Shown one piece after another: positions 17,460-24,329 of a stretch of DNA of 33,294 nucleotides; position 1 is the stretch's first letter; each line of letters starts with the position of its first letter. The stretch is from Laspinema sp. D2d (GTDB taxonomy: Bacteria > Cyanobacteriota > Cyanobacteriia > Cyanobacteriales > Laspinemataceae), in contig NZ_JAMXFC010000055.1 in NCBI RefSeq assembly GCF_025370755.1, forward strand, positions 1 to 33,294, in the 5' to 3' direction. The notes under the pieces were generated by a model, which did not search any database, was not told where the DNA came from, and saw only the letters and a list, made by a program, of their open reading frames with translations. Position numbers and translations under genes: made by a program.

Positions 17460-17651
17460 ATGACTATGGATAACGTTACTGTCAAACCCGAGACCCGTAA
17501 TCATAAAGGATTTTTTGTTCAAGAAGCCTCTTATAAACTAATGGGGATTGAAGATTCTGGCTGGGCGCTGATTTGCGTCGAAAATTCTTGCCACTATGTC
17601 GATCCGGATAATTTGGAAGCGGACCCCGAATTAGGGGACGCCCTAGATTAG
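17460..17651 (+). CDS. Small acidic protein of unknown function (63 aa)
   Basis: I do not recognise this protein. It is short and acidic, especially at its C-terminus (DPDNLEADPELGDALD), with two cysteines near the middle (LICVENSCHYVD) and no signal peptide or membrane segment. It is supported as a gene by AAGGAG about 10 bases before the ATG, an A+T-rich promoter-like region upstream and a good terminator 47 bases after the stop. It is divergent from the protease cluster, with which it shares a 543-base regulatory region, and convergent with the Uma2 gene. The form (acidic, compact, own promoter and terminator) would fit a regulatory or stress-induced small protein, but this is a guess. Confidence 0.7.
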   Translation: MTMDNVTVKPETRNHKGFFVQEASYKLMGIEDSGWALICVENSCHYVDPDNLEADPELGDALD

Positions 17652-17676
17652 TTTGAAGTTAAGAAAACTTCACATT

Positions 17677-17823
17677 CTACACAGAATAAGCTTGGGCGGC
17701 TGTCCTGAATTCAGGTACAGCCACATTTTTTTGGGGGACATAAATTGTATCCGATCCAGGTTGGACGGCAATTGCTCTACTCTGTTCTCTGATGTCTGGG
17801 GTTAGTTCCTGGAGGGTAATCAT
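17677..17823 (-). CDS. Possible 48-aa protein behind the Uma2 gene
   Basis: An ATG-started frame of 48 codons begins 6 bases after the Uma2 stop codon and ends with TAG. Its product starts MITLQELTPDIREQS and ends TAAQAYSV; it looks protein-like but I recognise no family. It has no clear ribosome site of its own; the spacing would allow translational coupling to Uma2. Its 3' part overlaps the palindrome that terminates the convergent 63-aa gene, which weakens the case. Confidence 0.35.
   Translation of the reverse strand: MITLQELTPDIREQSRAIAVQPGSDTIYVPQKNVAVPEFRTAAQAYSV
17698..17732 (+). terminator. Terminator of the 63-aa gene
   Basis: GGCTGT-CCTGAA at 17698-17709 pairs with TTCAGG-ACAGCC at 17710-17722, with one unpaired T. 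It is followed by ACATTTTTTT. This has the form of an intrinsic terminator, though the palindrome has almost no natural loop beyond its GAATTC centre. Confidence 0.65.
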
Positions 17824-17829
17824 TTTATC

Positions 17830-18414
17830 TCAAGTTTGGGTTTCTAGGGTTAGATCAAGACCGCGATAGACTTGTTCAATCGGGAAACTTAAGTTAATGC
17901 TTTTGAGTTCAATTGTGTCGCCTGCTTTGTAGTTAATAATCAACCAATCTCCTGCGTCATTTTTGTGATATAAGTCCATTTCAATGCGGGTGGAACTGAC
18001 TAATAGGTAATCAATTAAAGCGGGGTTTTGGCGATACATTCGGAATTTGCCGCCTCTGTCGTAAGCTTCGGTGCTATTGGAGAGGACTTCCACGATGAGA
18101 CAGGGGTAGGTGATGTATTGGGAGGTGGTTTTATCGCGATCGTCACAAGTGACGCTGGCATCTGGATAGGTATAGTTTTTGGTGTCAACAATATTAACTC
18201 TCAGGTCTGAGTTACCTATGATGCAACGACTTACGTTTAAATGGGCATCAAACATAGCCGTCAATCGAATGGCAAGGCGGCTATGATTAACGCTACCGCC
18301 AGTCATGGCGTAAACTTGACCGTCAATCAGTTCATGTTTTTCTAGCTGCTGTTCTTCCCAGGCAAAGTATTCTTCTGGGGTAAGCTGTGGGGTGTGCTCT
18401 TTTGCTACAATCAT
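17830..18414 (-). CDS. Uma2-family (DUF820) putative nuclease
   Basis: A 194-aa protein of the Uma2 family, which has a PD-(D/E)xK nuclease-like fold and is greatly expanded in cyanobacteria. It starts with the typical TPEEYFAWEEQQLEKHELIDG. The likely metal-binding set is present: Glu28 (HELIDG), Asp85 (TYPDASV), Glu109 (LIVEVLS) and Lys123 (RGGKFRMYR). The length is normal and there is no sign of decay. The cellular role of the family is not established; a DNA-cleaving function is inferred from the fold. The neighbourhood is rich in dispersed repeats. A possible 48-codon frame follows 6 bases downstream. Confidence 0.9.
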   Translation of the reverse strand: MIVAKEHTPQLTPEEYFAWEEQQLEKHELIDGQVYAMTGGSVNHSRLAIRLTAMFDAHLNVSRCIIGNSDLRVNIVDTKNYTYPDASVTCDDRDKTTSQYITYPCLIVEVLSNSTEAYDRGGKFRMYRQNPALIDYLLVSSTRIEMDLYHKNDAGDWLIINYKAGDTIELKSINLSFPIEQVYRGLDLTLETQT

Positions 18415-18464
18415 AGGTCGTTACCTTTTACAGTTTCAGGACTTATGCACTCTTTAACATTAAA

Positions 18465-18515
18465 CCCTAAATAATGTAGAGGCGATTCGCGTTCTTGCCT
18501 CTACATTATTTAGGG
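18465..18515. repeat. Long hairpin with 19-bp perfect stem
   Basis: CCCTAAATAATGTAGAGGC at 18465-18483 is perfectly complementary to 18497-18515, with a 13-base loop containing GATTCGCG. It lies just upstream of the Uma2 gene and is a typical dispersed cyanobacterial palindrome. It could also end transcripts from the SDR gene upstream on the minus strand, though no clear T-run follows. Confidence 0.75.
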
Positions 18516-18562
18516 TAGATTCTCAAAACTTGCTTCAGTCTTGAGAGATCCGACGAACATTG

Positions 18563-18582
18563 ATAACGACTTCAGTCGTTAT
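18563..18582. repeat. Small palindrome ATAACGAC-TTCA-GTCGTTAT
   Basis: An 8-bp perfect stem with a TTCA tetraloop lies between the Uma2 and SDR genes, of the common dispersed type AACGACTTCAGTCGTT. Its function is unknown. Confidence 0.6.
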
Positions 18583-18629
18583 TACTACCAACAGGGGACA
18601 AATTTTAGCTTTTGTTGTTATCCTTCCGG

Positions 18630-18677
18630 TTACCCGTGAGATACAACTTCTTCTTACCCGTGAGATACAACTTCTTC
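18630..18677 (-). repeat. 24-bp tandem duplication at the SDR gene 3' end
   Basis: TTACCCGTGAGATACAACTT followed by CTTC is present twice in direct succession, at 18630-18653 and 18654-18677. The second copy contains the last seven codons and the TAA stop of the SDR gene. The first copy lies immediately beyond the stop and repeats them in frame, giving a second in-frame TAA. Confidence 0.85.
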
Positions 18678-19580
18678 TAGGGCGGGTTTTACGGTGGGAT
18701 AGCGGTAGTCGAAGCCATATTCTTGGGGGCGTTTGGGTAGCACTTGCTGTCCTTCTAGGACGACTTGTGCTGCCTCCCCGAGGATAAGGTGAAGGGCAAA
18801 ATCAGGGACGGGTAACCAGGAGGGACGATGGAGGACTTGTCCGAGAATATGACATAATTCGTTCATACGAACGGGGTTGGGGGCGGTTCCGTTGAGGACG
18901 CCTTGGATATCGGACCGTTGTAAGGTGAAGAGAATCAGGTTTACCAGATCTTCGCGATGAATCCAGGAAAACCATTGATGACCGCTGCCTAGAGGGCCTC
19001 CGGCGAGGAGTCGAAAGGGTGTGAGCATTTTGGCGATCGCCCCCCCATTGCCGACGACGATGCCGCTGCGAATAATCGCCAACCGGGTCCCGGATTGTTT
19101 AACCTCCTGTGCCTCCTTTTCCCACTCCTGACAGACTTGGGCGAGAAAATCGTTACCCGAGGTGCTGGTTTCGTCAAAGGTGGCGGTTTCGCTGGTCCCG
19201 TAGTATCCAATGGCGGAAGCATTGACGAGGACGGAGGGTTTAGGATTGGCCGAGGCGATCGCCTCGACAATTTTGCGGGTGCCGAGTTTGCGACTGTTGA
19301 GAATCTCCTGTTTGCGTTCCGGGGTCCAGCGTTCATCGGCGATGGGAGTACCGGCGAGATTCACCACCCCATCACACCCGCTGAGTGCTTGTTGCCAGGG
19401 ACCAGATTCGGTGGGGGTATAGGCAACGATTTCTAAATTGGGGAAGGCGGCATCGGGAAAGACGCGCTTGGCTTTGGCCGGATTGCGGGTTAAGATCAAG
19501 ACTTGATCACCCGCTTGTTGGAGTCTCTCCACTAATCGACTGCCAACGAATCCTGTCGCACCCGCGATCGCAATTTTCAT
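18654..19580 (-). CDS. TIGR01777-family SDR epimerase-like protein
   Basis: A protein of 308 aa from the ATG at 19580 (the frame extends five codons to a TTG). It belongs to the NAD(P)-dependent extended short-chain dehydrogenase group called TIGR01777 (SDR39U1-like). It opens with the Rossmann motif KIAIAGATGFVGSRLVERL. The family block GCDGVVNLAGTPIADERWT, the segment NASAIGYYGTS and a C-terminal DUF1731-type part (RPSWLPVPDFALHLILGEAAQVVLEGQQVLP, cut here only by reading) are visible. The substrate is unknown. The C-terminal coding end is duplicated in tandem just after the stop codon. Length and motifs are normal. Confidence 0.9.
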   Translation of the reverse strand: MKIAIAGATGFVGSRLVERLQQAGDQVLILTRNPAKAKRVFPDAAFPNLEIVAYTPTESGPWQQALSGCDGVVNLAGTPIADERWTPERKQEILNSRKLGTRKIVEAIASANPKPSVLVNASAIGYYGTSETATFDETSTSGNDFLAQVCQEWEKEAQEVKQSGTRLAIIRSGIVVGNGGAIAKMLTPFRLLAGGPLGSGHQWFSWIHREDLVNLILFTLQRSDIQGVLNGTAPNPVRMNELCHILGQVLHRPSWLPVPDFALHLILGEAAQVVLEGQQVLPKRPQEYGFDYRYPTVKPALEEVVSHG

Positions 19581-19895
19581 AAGGTTTAGATTCAAATTTA
19601 GTGAATGGTTCTTAACTATAGTAGGCGGTTTGCTCCTTCTGGACTAGGATGCGGGGATTGTTTGAGGGTTTAGGGGCAAGGAACGGGGTTTTTGACCCTT
19701 TCTGGGAAGCTCTAGGCAAGTACGGCAAATTACCCCTTTCTGGTACGAGAAAGGGGTAATTTGCCAGAAGGCGATCGCGATGTGAGCGTTCAGCCCTAAG
19801 GGTCGGGGGGAGAAAGGATGAGATCACCGTCGAGATTTATACCTGTCCTTTCCCCGAGTTGAGTTATATTTCATCAGAGAACTTAATAGGGACCT
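19581..19895. other. Intergenic region with a long hairpin
   Basis: About 315 bases between the SH3b gene (3' end) and the SDR gene (5' end), both on minus. Apart from the hairpin at 19724-19765 it contains repeat-like G-rich stretches, but no gene I can support. Confidence 0.5.
19724..19765. repeat. Hairpin with 18-bp perfect stem
   Basis: GGCAAATTACCCCTTTCT at 19724-19741 pairs perfectly with 19748-19765 across a 6-base loop GGTACG. It lies about 130 bases beyond the SH3b gene on its downstream side. It has no strong T-run, so it is either a dispersed repeat or a processing/termination structure. Confidence 0.7.
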
Positions 19896-20777
19896 CTATT
19901 GACCGCACATGATGAGATTTTCAGCGGCCACATACCCTTGAATCGGTTCTGAAATCGGCACCCATCCATCTTCACCAGGATTTTGAATTTGCACCTGGGT
20001 GGCATCGGGTAAGGTGGTAATGACTTCACTCCCCACCTCGGGTTGCGATCGCACGTTTAGTCCCTCATTTGAACTGATTGCCCGACAACTCTCACCTTCC
20101 ATCTGGTTCATCGCCTGTGGAGTCTGGCCCTGTTGGTACATCGGTTGCTCCATTTGAGCCGTTTGATCCGTCGGTTGACCCGTTTGAGCCGGTTGGTTCA
20201 TCGCTTGATCCATCGGTTGACCTATTTGAGCCGGTTGGTTCATCGCTTGATCCATTGGTTGACCCGTTTGAGCCGGTTGGTTCATCGCTTGATCCATCGG
20301 TTGACCCGTTTGAGCCGGTTGGTTCATCGCTTGATCCATCGGTTGACCCGTTTGAGCCGGTTGGGTTTGTGAGGATTGTTGACTCATTGTGCCTTGCTGG
20401 TCAACTCTGGCGATAGGTTGCTGTTGCGCGGCTGCTTCTGAACAGTAGTTTAAATAAGTGGCTGCCACATAGCCATTCATGGGGGCTTGAATCTCTACCC
20501 AGTCTTGACCTTGGGGGCTGGGGTTTTCCAGAGCAACCAGGTTGTTATTCTCGACACTCCCGATGATTTCTCCCCCAGGTTGGGCCCGAATGTTGAGACC
20601 CGGGTCTGCATCGACTGCACGGCAAGCTGGGGATTGCGCGATTTGAGCTTGTGCGAGGTCAAGGGACGCACCCTCTGGGACAGCGATAGAAGTCGCGGGA
20701 AGTACCGTTGCGCCTAAAGATACGGCGGCACTTACGCCGAGGATTTTCTTGATATTATTTATCTTTGTGCTGCTCAT
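19896..20777 (-). CDS. Exported protein with two SH3b domains and a Q/P/M-rich repeat
   Basis: A 293-aa protein. A signal peptide of about residues 1-45 (ILGVSAAVSLGATVLPATSI, then a Q/A-rich stretch) precedes two bacterial SH3 domains, about residues 52-112 (CRAVDADPGLNIRAQPGG ... GYVAATYLNYC) and 231-292 (CRAISSNEGLNVRSQPEVG ... GYVAAENLIMC). Each carries one cysteine at each end. They are joined by a low-complexity linker built on a 14-residue unit, QPAQTGQPMDQAMN, in about 4.5 copies. SH3b domains of this kind usually bind cell-wall peptides or act as spacers in envelope proteins; no catalytic domain is present. ACGGAGAA before the ATG is a good ribosome site. Confidence 0.88.
   Translation of the reverse strand: MSSTKINNIKKILGVSAAVSLGATVLPATSIAVPEGASLDLAQAQIAQSPACRAVDADPGLNIRAQPGGEIIGSVENNNLVALENPSPQGQDWVEIQAPMNGYVAATYLNYCSEAAAQQQPIARVDQQGTMSQQSSQTQPAQTGQPMDQAMNQPAQTGQPMDQAMNQPAQTGQPMDQAMNQPAQIGQPMDQAMNQPAQTGQPTDQTAQMEQPMYQQGQTPQAMNQMEGESCRAISSNEGLNVRSQPEVGSEVITTLPDATQVQIQNPGEDGWVPISEPIQGYVAAENLIMCGQ
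20173..20363 (-). repeat. 42-bp tandem repeat in the SH3b gene
   Basis: Units begin at 20173, 20215, 20257, 20299 and 20341 (partial), exactly 42 bp apart, with very few differences between copies. A 42-bp period keeps the reading frame, so copy number can vary without breaking the gene. Confidence 0.9.
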
Positions 20778-20997
20778 TGGATATTCTCCGTTGAATTTAA
20801 GCTCTCTTCAATGTACTTAACATGGTGAGGCAACTTTGAGAGGTTATCCTCTATCAAATGAGGGAGATTACGAGAGGAGTTTACCTGGATTTATTCAACC
20901 TTTGATAGATCTAAAAACCCTGAATTTTCTCACCCTGTAGGAACAAAAAAGGGAACAAAAATTGGGCTAATAAATGCGGAATAAATCTAAAAAATCC

Positions 20998-21543
20998 TTA
21001 ATGGTCGGTGGATTCATACAGTTGCCATTCTTGAATTCCATGCTGCCTCAAAATGGATTCCGCTTGAGTAATTTCTTCCTCCGTCCCTTCTAGGCGCACT
21101 AAATAATGTCCTTGGGTCAAATGTTGATGATAAATATTGGCCTGACCTTCGGTCAATTTGTCTCCCGCAATCGTCCCCACGATCGCACCCCCGAGCGCCC
21201 CATAAAAGCTGCCTGCTGCGGTCAAACCGGCGATCGCCGCGACTGGACCCACCACGGAAATTGGGCCGAGTCCCGGGAGAAATAAGGTAGTGAGGCCACT
21301 AAATAAACCGGCGATCGCCCCGAAAACTGTTCCATTCATGACCCCCTTTCCTAAGCCTTCAACGGTGCGATTCTCCAAAAATTCACTATCGGGACTCTCC
21401 ATTTCTGGGGGGATATTATCTTGGGTAGCAACTAAAATGTTATCCATTGAGAACCCAGCCTCACGGAGGGCCTTTAAGGCATTTTCTGTGCTTTGGCTAT
21501 CTTCAAATACACCAATTGCACGTTTTTGTACAAGTAAACTCAT
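20998..21543 (-). CDS. GS17M-like general stress protein with glycine-zipper segment
   Basis: A 181-aa protein. The N-terminal domain (about residues 8-45, KRAIGVFEDSQSTENALKAL) resembles the general stress protein 17M / YflT domain. A long glycine- and alanine-rich hydrophobic stretch of about residues 67-130 (GVMNGTVFGAIAGLFSGL, GSFYGALGGAIVGTIAG) is of glycine-zipper type and could insert in or associate with membranes. A C-terminal domain (GHYLVRLEGTEEEITQAESI) resembles the small regulatory folds found in many such proteins. AGGAGAA 6 bases before the ATG is a strong ribosome site. A role in stress response is suggested only by the domain. Confidence 0.75.
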   Translation of the reverse strand: MSLLVQKRAIGVFEDSQSTENALKALREAGFSMDNILVATQDNIPPEMESPDSEFLENRTVEGLGKGVMNGTVFGAIAGLFSGLTTLFLPGLGPISVVGPVAAIAGLTAAGSFYGALGGAIVGTIAGDKLTEGQANIYHQHLTQGHYLVRLEGTEEEITQAESILRQHGIQEWQLYESTDH

Positions 21544-21792
21544 TATCTTCTCCTGATTTATCTTTTACTGTTTTTATTTGATGCGTGATTTATCTTCCGA
21601 GGGCTTCTCAATCCAGGGAACTATTTTTCGGAAAGTCATCCCCAAGGGGATTGCTCCTTCCCTAGACTTTTGGCCGAATAGTCTTAAGCTCCTTATTCCT
21701 TAAACATTGATTCCTCTGGCTTCCCCTGTGAGATCAACATTGATTCCTCGGGGTTATCCCGGGTTAAGGGGGACGGGAAGGGGAGCGATCGG

Positions 21793-22029
21793 TTATTTTG
21801 CAAAAGGTCTAAGGGTTGGATAGAGCAGCGGTGATATGGAAGTAAACCCAATATAAACCCCATAGCCAGAGGTTCTACTCAGGCAATCCTGGGGGGTTTC
21901 AACGGCCTCTCGGCAGCTTGCAATAGGCGAGTAAATTTGTTCCAGATTAGCAATTTTATCAGGAATTAATTTATTGATTGCCCCGGTTGGTTCCAGATTT
22001 CGAGCCATGATTTTTACAGTGAGCTTCAT
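21793..22029 (-). pseudogene. Decayed RaiA/HPF-like ribosome hibernation factor
   Basis: The first 47 or so of 78 residues (MKLTVKIMARNLEPTGAINK, then KIANLEQIYSPIASCREAVE and TPQ) follow the pattern of the ribosome-associated RaiA/HPF family, whose members start similarly with RNxEP, a helix ending in KIxKLE, and an I(T/S)SCRVxVE strand. After TPQ the expected histidine-rich HRH..GNxYxVRIDL strand is replaced by unrelated or badly diverged sequence, and the frame stops at 78 residues, shorter than the usual 100 or more. There is no clear ribosome site. I judge it a remnant, though a divergent functional short form is not excluded. A stress-type protein gene lies 249 bases downstream on the same strand. 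Confidence 0.45.
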
Positions 22030-22912
22030 AAGCTACTGCCGGTCTAAATTGGAGAGGATAAATTTATCATCCCGTTGGAGTGTAAGCATCTTGCTCCCTC
22101 CGAATATCCCATTTAAAGTCGGAACAGCTTAAGCACTCTTAACCTTCCTTGAGTTAGACTTAATACCCAGACAAAATATCCTCCAATTGTACGAGCTTAC
22201 CCTGGGTAATAAAGTCAATTTTAGGTGAGCCATTGGGGGAATGCCTTCTATCTAATGACATAAAATAAGCTAATTCAATTTTAGATAAAAATAGACTAAA
22301 AGTTGCTACAGTTGCGGCAAAAAGAGGGGGTTTTAATAGAAAAATCAGCCTTGGATTATAGCAGTTTCCCCAATTAAAAGTGACATGAGACTTCTGGCAA
22401 AAATCTGGATTGATCCCCCTAACCCCCCTTAAAAACGCCAATCGGCTTTAAAGAATTTTGCAAGAAGTCTACTATTAAATTTGCGATCGCCTCAGTCTGT
22501 AACGCCATTGCCACCAGTCTAGGCAGAGTCTCCCGCAAATACGCCCACAAAATCCCCATGAGCCTTAGACCCCACCTCAACCCACTCCGGAGCGTTCCCA
22601 ACCCCGATGACATCCTTACAAGTGCCGGATTGATTCATTCTGGAGGTCTTTCTGCCAGGGATAACCTAACTTCGCTCCAGGGGTGGGAACTGCCGTGATT
22701 AACAACCGGGTCAGGGCTGGGGGGTGAATTTTCGGACCTTAAGCCATCCCCCAACCCTTTACCGAAAGGGTCAAATTATTTCATACCCTTCAAGAGGTTG
22801 AGCGGTCCGGCGATGTCACGATCGCCTGACATCCTTGCTTGAGAGTGGGTAGAGTAGGATATTCTGAGCTTTGAAGCATATCCTTAAATTTATTCTCAGT
22901 TGAAGTAGGCAA
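22030..22912. other. Long region without a supportable gene
   Basis: About 880 bases. It contains short dispersed-repeat sequence (for example the C-rich stretch near 22416-22430) and a small hairpin ACCCTTT-ACCG-AAAGGGT at 22754-22771. Short frames on the minus strand (22160-22441, 22419-22613, 22616-22738) run through this repeat sequence and have no recognisable domain. The region next to 22912 should hold the aminotransferase promoter. Confidence 0.5.
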
Positions 22913-24079
22913 ATGAAGCTGGCAGCAAGAGTTGGACAGGTAACGCCATCCCTGACCTTGGCAATCGCCGCCAAAGCTAAGGCGATGAAAGCCGATGGGA
23001 TAGATGTTTGTAGTTTTAGTGCAGGGGAACCGGATTTTGATACGCCAAACCATATCAAAATGGCGGCAGAAAAAGCCTTGAATGCCGGGAAGACCAAATA
23101 TGGACCCGCCGCCGGTGAACCCCAGCTAAGAGAAGCGATCGCCCACAAGCTCAAAACCGATAATCACCTCGACTATTCCGCAAAAAATGTTATCGTCACC
23201 AATGGCGGCAAGCATTCTCTCTTTAACCTCATGCTGGCCCTCATCGACCCCGGGGATGAGGTAATTATCCCAGCGCCCTTCTGGTTGAGTTATCCAGAAA
23301 TGGTCACCTTAGCCGGGGGTATCCCGGTGATTGTCTCCACCACTGCCGACAGTGGGTATAAAATTACCCCAGACCAACTGCGCAGCGCTTGTACCCCGAA
23401 AACCAAGCTGTTTATTCTCAATTCCCCCTCTAATCCCACAGGAATGGTGTATTCTCCCGACGAGATTCGCGCCTTAGCGACTGTGGTGGTTGAACAGGAT
23501 ATTTTAGTGGTTTCCGACGAGATTTACGAGAAAATCCTCTATAATGACGCCCAACATTTGAGTATCGGCGAGGTTTCCGAAGAAGTCTTCAAACGCACGA
23601 TTATCAGTAACGGGTTCGCCAAAGCCTACTCAATGACGGGGTGGCGGATTGGGTATCTGGCAGGGAATGAGGAACTGATTAAGGCAACCAGCACCATTCA
23701 AAGTCACAGTACCTCCAATGTCTGTACCTTTGCCCAATATGGAGCGATCGCCGCCTTGGAATCTGAGCAAGATTGTGTCCAAGAAATGCTCCAAGCCTTT
23801 GCCCTGCGCCGGATAGCGGTTTTGGAACAAATTCGGGGGATGTCCGGCATCAGTTGTCCCGAACCCGACGGTGCCTTTTATGTGTTTTTGAATATCGCTA
23901 AAACCGGAATGAAATCCCTGAAATTCTGTGATGCCTTACTGGAATCTCACCAGGTTGCTGCCATTCCAGGAATTGCCTTCGGGGATGATGACTGCATCCG
24001 CTTATCTTATGCCACTGATTTACCCACCATTGAGAAGGGGTTGGATAGATTGGATAAATTCTTGCAGGAACATTTGTAA
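22913..24079 (+). CDS. aspC: Aspartate-type aminotransferase (class I, PLP-dependent)
   Basis: A 388-aa cytoplasmic PLP enzyme of fold type I. Visible residues: the [10 protein letters not shown] substrate-loop motif (residues 36-45), SPSNPTG with Asn174, [10 protein letters not shown] with Asp202 and Tyr205, the PLP-binding Lys237 in [17 protein letters not shown], and the C-terminal IRLSYA motif whose arginine binds the alpha-carboxylate. It moves an amino group between aspartate and 2-oxoglutarate; members of this bacterial subgroup can also act on prephenate, so a role in phenylalanine and tyrosine synthesis is possible. The symbol is by family, not proven orthology. Length is normal and the ATG gives the usual N-terminus. 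It is a single gene with its own terminator. Confidence 0.92.
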   Translation: MKLAARVGQVTPSLTLAIAAKAKAMKADGIDVCSFSAGEPDFDTPNHIKMAAEKALNAGKTKYGPAAGEPQLREAIAHKLKTDNHLDYSAKNVIVTNGGKHSLFNLMLALIDPGDEVIIPAPFWLSYPEMVTLAGGIPVIVSTTADSGYKITPDQLRSACTPKTKLFILNSPSNPTGMVYSPDEIRALATVVVEQDILVVSDEIYEKILYNDAQHLSIGEVSEEVFKRTIISNGFAKAYSMTGWRIGYLAGNEELIKATSTIQSHSTSNVCTFAQYGAIAALESEQDCVQEMLQAFALRRIAVLEQIRGMSGISCPEPDGAFYVFLNIAKTGMKSLKFCDALLESHQVAAIPGIAFGDDDCIRLSYATDLPTIEKGLDRLDKFLQEHL

Positions 24080-24102
24080 AGGCTGATTCAGCTTTGGAAT
24101 CC

Positions 24103-24135
24103 ACCGGGTTTTGCAAAAAACCCGGTTTCTTTTTG
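24103..24135 (+). terminator. Terminator of the aminotransferase gene
   Basis: ACCGGGTTTT at 24103-24112 pairs with AAAACCCGGT at 24117-24126 over a GCAA loop and is followed by TTCTTTTTG. It starts 24 bases after the stop codon. It also belongs to the AAACCCGGTTTCT repeat family, so a dispersed repeat seems to serve as terminator. Confidence 0.7.
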
Positions 24136-24329
24136 TATTCTTGGGGATTCTTTTGTATCCTAGAGAATTCCCCAGAATTCACCGAGGCCATGTTTCGGAG
24201 GGGGTGTTTCCTGAATCGACTAGAACACCGTTTTTCCTTAAAAGGACCTCCAAAACATCCCTAGGGAATGGGGGAACTGTGATCGTTTAAATCTGAACCC
24301 TTGATTAAAAACAGACCAGAATAGAAATC

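Noticed and set aside
22160-22441. 93-codon frame on minus
   Set aside because: It starts in a dispersed repeat, has no domain I recognise and no convincing ribosome site. It could hide a gene fragment, but nothing supports it.
22616-22738. Short frame on minus with protein-like composition (LTRLLITAVPTPGAKLGYPW)
   Set aside because: It has no ATG, is only about 40 codons long and matches no family I know. It might be a gene remnant but cannot be supported.
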